Origin: JBBQFC01 sp038321615
GTDB lineage: Bacteria; Bacteroidota; Bacteroidia; Flavobacteriales_D; Cryomorphaceae
NCBI GenBank assembly: GCA_038321615.1
Contig: JBBQFC010000085.1
Location: 1-9,959, forward strand
Direction of reading: 5' to 3'
Length of the DNA: 9,959 nucleotides
The notes below the pieces were generated by a model. That model saw only the letters and a list, made by a program, of their open reading frames with translations, was not told where the DNA came from and searched no databases. Each line of letters starts with the position of its first letter. The stretch's first letter is position 1. Positions 7,243 through 9,959 of this stretch are shown piece by piece. A program made the translations under genes and the position numbers.

Positions 7243-8745
7243 ATGAATCGCCCCTTCTATCCGCACGCCCTATCGGCTTTTGCCTTGCTCGTGGTGATTA
7301 TGGCGAGTTTGAGCAGTTGCCGGAAGGACGATTACAATACCTCGCCCGATTTGCGCTTGAGTTTTTCGACCGATAGCGTGAATTTCGACACCGTTTTTAC
7401 CACCATTGGTCAAGCCACCAGGCGCTTTCAAATTTATAATACCGACGGCAGCTTCGTAAATATTTCCAAAATTCGGCTGGCTAATGACGCAAACAATTCT
7501 TTCCGAATCAATGTCGATGGCCTTTCGGGAACGGAATTTAACGACATCGAAATTGGTCCAGACGATAGTTTGTTTGTGTTTGTGGAAGTCACCGTGGAGC
7601 CAAACAGCAACTTGCTGTATCCCTTTGTGGAAGGCGAAGTATTGTTCGAAGTAAACGGCAACACCCAATCGGTAAAGTTGGTTGCCTGGGGTTGGGATGC
7701 GGTATTCTACGTCCCAAATGTATTTCCCACCAATGGCCTTCCCGATTTCCGGCTTGTGGCTCCCGAGCCAAATGCAAACGTGGTGTGGACTGCCGATCGA
7801 CCCATTGTGGTATTTGGATATGTGGTAGTAGATAGTACACAAACCCTTACCATCGAGCCCGGCACGCAAGTGTATTTTCATCAAGGTTCGGGTCTTTGGG
7901 TGTACCGCGAAGGACAAATCACGGCGGCTGGAACCCCAGAAGCTCCTATTGTTTTTCAAGGCGATAGGCTCGAGCCTTTCTACGAAGAGCAGCCCGGGCA
8001 GTGGGATCGAATTTGGATTAACGAAGGATTGAATGGGAGCGACAATACATTTACCAACTGTATTATTAAAAACAATTTCATTGGTATTCAAGCCGAAACG
8101 CTGCCCTTCTCCTACAATGCCGATGCAGGCCTTTCGGCAAACACATTGAAATTGACGAATGTGGCCATTCGAAATAATTCCATTGCGGGGCTTTTCACCC
8201 GAAACTATCGGATTGAAGCTGCCACTTCCCTTTTCACATCCGGAGGTCAATATTTATTAGCGGGCACCGCGGCAGGTCAATACAATTTTGATCAATGCAC
8301 CTTCGCCAATAATTGGAGGCTGTCCACGCGGCAAACTCCAGCGTTGCTAATCACAAATTTCGAGAACGCGGGCAATGGTTTGGTGGCTGTTTCTCCCATC
8401 GCCACAAGTCGTTTTCGCAATTGCATTATTTATGGGAATGGGTTTTCGGAGTTTTTACTCGATTTAGACGATAGCAATTCAATCGATTTATTATTTCAAA
8501 ACTGCCTTTACCGGGTGGACGAAGACTTGATTCAAGGCTATATTGACAATGGTTATATCGATGGCGGACATGTAAACGCCAATCCCGGATTTATCGATTT
8601 TTCACAAGGCGATATGCGGCTGATGGAAGATGCTTACGCAAGAGGAAAGGGATTAGAATACTTCGGGCAACCCGCTACCGACTTGATCGGAACACCCTTT
8701 GAAAATCCACGAGCGCTAGGCTGTTTGGAGTATTTGATGGAGTAA
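7243..8745 (+). CDS. Predicted lipoprotein with parallel beta-helix domain
   Basis: A 500-residue protein of unknown function. Residues 1-26 form a lipoprotein signal peptide: a short N-terminal stretch, a hydrophobic core ALLVVIMA, then the lipobox LSSC with Cys26. This predicts lipid attachment and residence in the outer membrane, possibly on the surface. Residues about 36-150 form a beta-rich Ig/ASH-like domain (DLRLSFSTDSVNFDTVFTT, then IGPDDSLFVFVEVTVEP). Residues about 180-460 look like a right-handed parallel beta-helix: repeated short strands with Asn ladders, such as TLTIEPGTQVYF, NTFTNCIIKNNFIGIQ and TLKLTNVAIRNNSIAG. The end, PRALGCLEY, resembles the 'DIGAFEY' tail seen in many such Bacteroidota proteins. 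Two starts are possible, ATG 7237 or ATG 7243; the second gives the more usual signal peptide. An upstream extension to 7144 overlaps the L31 promoter and adds nothing recognisable. Related proteins may bind or cleave polysaccharide, but no catalytic site can be claimed here. Confidence 0.8.
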   Translation: MNRPFYPHALSAFALLVVIMASLSSCRKDDYNTSPDLRLSFSTDSVNFDTVFTTIGQATRRFQIYNTDGSFVNISKIRLANDANNSFRINVDGLSGTEFNDIEIGPDDSLFVFVEVTVEPNSNLLYPFVEGEVLFEVNGNTQSVKLVAWGWDAVFYVPNVFPTNGLPDFRLVAPEPNANVVWTADRPIVVFGYVVVDSTQTLTIEPGTQVYFHQGSGLWVYREGQITAAGTPEAPIVFQGDRLEPFYEEQPGQWDRIWINEGLNGSDNTFTNCIIKNNFIGIQAETLPFSYNADAGLSANTLKLTNVAIRNNSIAGLFTRNYRIEAATSLFTSGGQYLLAGTAAGQYNFDQCTFANNWRLSTRQTPALLITNFENAGNGLVAVSPIATSRFRNCIIYGNGFSEFLLDLDDSNSIDLLFQNCLYRVDEDLIQGYIDNGYIDGGHVNANPGFIDFSQGDMRLMEDAYARGKGLEYFGQPATDLIGTPFENPRALGCLEYLME

Positions 8746-8822
8746 TCCACGCAGCCACATTTAAATTATTCCGCAATACTTACGAGATTTATCCGTCAAG
8801 GAGCTGCAATTAGAAGCGACTG

Positions 8823-8832
8823 ACAGATCTGT
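8823..8832. promoter_or_regulatory. Perfect palindrome abutting the regulator promoter
   Basis: ACAGATCTGT is a perfect 10-base palindrome one base upstream of the TACCTTTG box of the AraC-type regulator gene. Its place suits a repressor or autoregulation site. A 10-base palindrome can also occur by chance. Confidence 0.35.
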
Positions 8833-8833
8833 G

Positions 8834-8841
8834 TACCTTTG
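8834..8841 (+). promoter_or_regulatory. Candidate promoter of the AraC-type regulator
   Basis: TACCTTTG is an exact TAnnTTTG match. It lies about 60 bases before the GTG start of the regulator, giving a leader near 50 bases. No TTG element is seen at the normal spacing upstream, which would suit a promoter needing an activator, or a false match. Confidence 0.4.
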
Positions 8842-8900
8842 GTCGAAGCTCCTGGTTTTTTCAGCTTGAACTTTTTTCTACAACACTTACGCACCCAAAA

Positions 8901-9470
8901 GTGAAAGGCTCTACAACAATTCAAATTAAGAACATGGTTTGCCCGCGTTGTATCGCCGCTGTGGAGCACTTACTTGATGATATGAATATCCCTTTCCACG
9001 GCCTGAAATTGGGTGAAATAGCGCTTTATGATCCACTACCAAGTGTAGTAGAGAGCTTATTTGCGTTGAGGTTAAAAGGTCTCGGCTTTGAATTATTGCA
9101 TTCGGAAGGGGCAATATTGGTATCTAAAATCAAGGATTTAATCATCACTCAAATTCATCATAGCTCTCATCAACTTCAGGTCAATTGGTCCACTTACTTA
9201 GCCGATAACTTGAATCGAGACTATTCCAGCCTTAGCCGGCTCTTCTCATCCGTTGAAGGTATTACGATTGAAAAATTCATAGTTAGGCAAAGGATTGAAA
9301 AGGCGAAGGAATTCATTTTCTACGAAGAGCACACGCTCTCGGAAATAGCTAATGCACTCAGCTACAGCAGCGTTGCCCACCTTTCTGCTCAATTCAAAAA
9401 GGAAACGGGAATGAGTCCGTCAGAATTTAAGAAAAGTCGGGACTCAACTCGCAGTTCCATAGATCGGTAG
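8901..9470 (+). CDS. AraC-family regulator with HMA-like metal-sensing domain
   Basis: A 189-residue cytoplasmic transcription regulator, probably responding to a soft metal such as copper. The N-terminal part (1-about 70) has the layout of a heavy-metal-associated fold: strand TIQIKNM, the CPRC pair (Cys14, Cys17), helix CIAAVEHLL, strand, helix and a KGLGFELL turn. A linker helix (about 74-100) leads to an AraC DNA-binding region (about 95-178) with two helix-turn-helix units. The second is clear: TLSEIANALSYSSVAHLSAQFKKETGMSPSEFKK (145-178, given here as motif text only to mark it). The start is GTG at 8901; a later ATG would cut the first strand of the HMA-like domain. I recall this small HMA-AraC arrangement as common in Bacteroidota beside metal pumps and metal-binding proteins. 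Here the pump gene begins 170 bases downstream on the same strand, so the natural inference is control of that pump. Which metal is bound, and whether the regulator activates or represses, is not shown by the sequence. Confidence 0.88.
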   Translation: MKGSTTIQIKNMVCPRCIAAVEHLLDDMNIPFHGLKLGEIALYDPLPSVVESLFALRLKGLGFELLHSEGAILVSKIKDLIITQIHHSSHQLQVNWSTYLADNLNRDYSSLSRLFSSVEGITIEKFIVRQRIEKAKEFIFYEEHTLSEIANALSYSSVAHLSAQFKKETGMSPSEFKKSRDSTRSSIDR

Positions 9471-9558
9471 CATAGTTTGGGCGCTGAACGCGTCTTAACA
9501 TTTTCCAGCTTATTCGTGTTGACTTCATTGGCGGATGTTGCGAGTCGTTTTCGATCCG

Positions 9559-9593
9559 AATGTTGTAAGAAAGAACAATAGTTCTGTAACATT
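9559..9593. promoter_or_regulatory. Inverted repeat, candidate operator of the metal pump gene
   Basis: The inner dyad AGAAC-AATA-GTTCT (9572-9585) is perfect. It is enclosed by outer half sites AATGTT (9559-9564) and AACATT (9588-9593). The element ends 17 bases before the TAAATTTG promoter box of the P-type ATPase gene, where an activator would be expected to bind. The neighbouring AraC-type regulator is the obvious candidate. The TAACATTT of the right half also occurs at 9496-9503. Confidence 0.5.
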
Positions 9594-9610
9594 TCAGTAG
9601 GGATCGCTTG

Positions 9611-9618
9611 TAAATTTG
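9611..9618 (+). promoter_or_regulatory. Candidate promoter of the P-type ATPase gene
   Basis: TAAATTTG, followed by CA, is an exact match to the Bacteroidota -7 box. Transcription would start near 9623-9625, leaving a leader of about 16-18 bases before the ATG at 9641. No TTG is found 17-21 bases upstream. The inverted repeat occupies that neighbourhood instead, in keeping with activator dependence. Confidence 0.55.
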
Positions 9619-9640
9619 CACCCATGAAATTCTTTAGCTG

Positions 9641-9959
9641 ATGGAACACACTTACAAAATATCCGGAATGACCTGCAACGGCTGCAGGAGCCATGTTGAG
9701 AAAACACTAAGCGAAGTGGTAGGCGTGAAGAACGCTTCTGTCGATCTCGAAAAAGCAGAAGCCGTCATCAATATGGATGCGCATATTCCCATTGAAAAAT
9801 TTCAGGAAGCTTTGAAAAACGATGGCGGAAAGTACGCCATTCATAAAAGCGAAGCAGAAAAACACCACCACGAACACATTGAAAAATCAAAACCCAAAGA
9901 AAAAGGAACCGGGAGCTTTTACTGCCCGATGCATTGCGAAGGCGATAAAACCTACGACA
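9641..9959 (+). CDS. Heavy-metal translocating P-type ATPase, N-terminal part
   Basis: The first 106 codons of a gene that runs off the right edge of the window. Residues 1-about 66 are a heavy-metal-associated domain with the canonical GMTCNGC site (Cys12, Cys15), helix SHVEKTLSEVVGV and strand ASVDLEKAEAVI. A charged linker rich in His follows (HHHEH, 75-79). Next comes YCPMHCEGDKTYD (94-106), the start of the short 'YxCPMH' heavy-metal-binding motif often found before the membrane part of Cu+ or Cu/Ag exporting ATPases (CopA/SilP type). This order suggests a copper-type efflux pump of the inner membrane. The transport and ATP-binding domains lie outside the window, so the pump identity is inferred. 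A membrane-fusion or other metal-binding protein with these N-terminal motifs is less likely. The ATG at 9641 is preceded by an in-frame stop at 9635, which fixes the start. Confidence 0.75.
   Translation, partial: MEHTYKISGMTCNGCRSHVEKTLSEVVGVKNASVDLEKAEAVINMDAHIPIEKFQEALKNDGGKYAIHKSEAEKHHHEHIEKSKPKEKGTGSFYCPMHCEGDKTYD

Larger units (their letters stand above)
8799..8861 (+). terminator. Possible terminator-like structure after the lipoprotein gene
   Basis: AGGAGCT at 8799-8805 pairs with AGCTCCT at 8847-8853, enclosing CGAC (8817-8820) with GTCG (8842-8845) and the palindrome at 8823-8832. A TGG and a run of six T follow at once. This could end transcription of the lipoprotein gene. The long interior makes it an unusual terminator, and the promoter box of the next gene lies inside it. 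Confidence 0.3.

Noticed and set aside
7270..8250. Open frame of 326 codons on the minus strand antisense to the lipoprotein gene.
   Set aside because: The plus-strand frame has a signal peptide, lipobox and coherent beta-helix repeats. The antisense product has no recognisable domain and is a codon-bias shadow.
9624..9641. Five-codon frame MKFFS whose TGA overlaps the ATG of the pump gene, as a possible leader peptide.
   Set aside because: It starts at about the predicted transcription start and has no attenuator-like structure after it, so chance is the simpler explanation.
1..9959. tRNA or rRNA genes, CRISPR arrays, transposases, att sites.
   Set aside because: I read both strands for cloverleaf-like structures, regular repeats with spacers, and transposase-like frames, and saw none.

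Overview
The window looks like a chromosomal segment from a member of the Bacteroidota, most likely a marine Flavobacteriales-type organism. Four things point there: a type IX secretion (T9SS) protein of the PorQ family, a broken T9SS cargo gene with the Bacteroidota C-terminal sorting signal, an alternative GlmU-family protein of the kind found in this phylum, and Bacteroidota-type promoter boxes (TAnnTTTG) without clear Shine-Dalgarno sites. No RNA genes, CRISPR arrays or insertion sequences were seen, and no gene-free stretch exceeds about 300 bases.

Left part (1-5410). porQ lies on the minus strand at 64-1110. An intergenic region follows (about 1111-1377), then a plus-strand remnant of a T9SS cargo gene (about 1378-2863) whose reading frame changes four times. 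The ATP-dependent protease gene lon runs on the minus strand at 2978-5410. The remnant sits between lon and porQ, two genes that I recall as neighbours in many Flavobacteria.

Middle part (5503-7139). Upstream of lon on the same strand is a GlmU-family sugar-phosphate nucleotidyl/acetyltransferase-like gene (5503-6708). Before it, separated by a good rho-independent terminator, is the gene for ribosomal protein L31 type B (6882-7139). These are housekeeping genes and appear to be transcribed right to left from separate promoters.

Right part (7243-9959). Divergent from L31 is a gene for a predicted lipoprotein with a beta-helix domain (7243-8745). It is followed by a metal-response module: an AraC-type regulator whose N-terminal domain resembles the heavy-metal-associated (HMA) fold (8901-9470), and the start of a heavy-metal P-type ATPase (9641 to the window edge). 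The regulator and pump both carry a CxxC site. An inverted repeat lies just upstream of the pump promoter, so the likely circuit is metal sensing by the regulator and activation of efflux.

Most of the window is ordinary core genome. The points that deserve a second look are the decayed cargo gene, the regulator/pump control region with its dyads, and substitutions in the N-terminal domain of the GlmU-like protein. I did not find evidence for a wholly new system.
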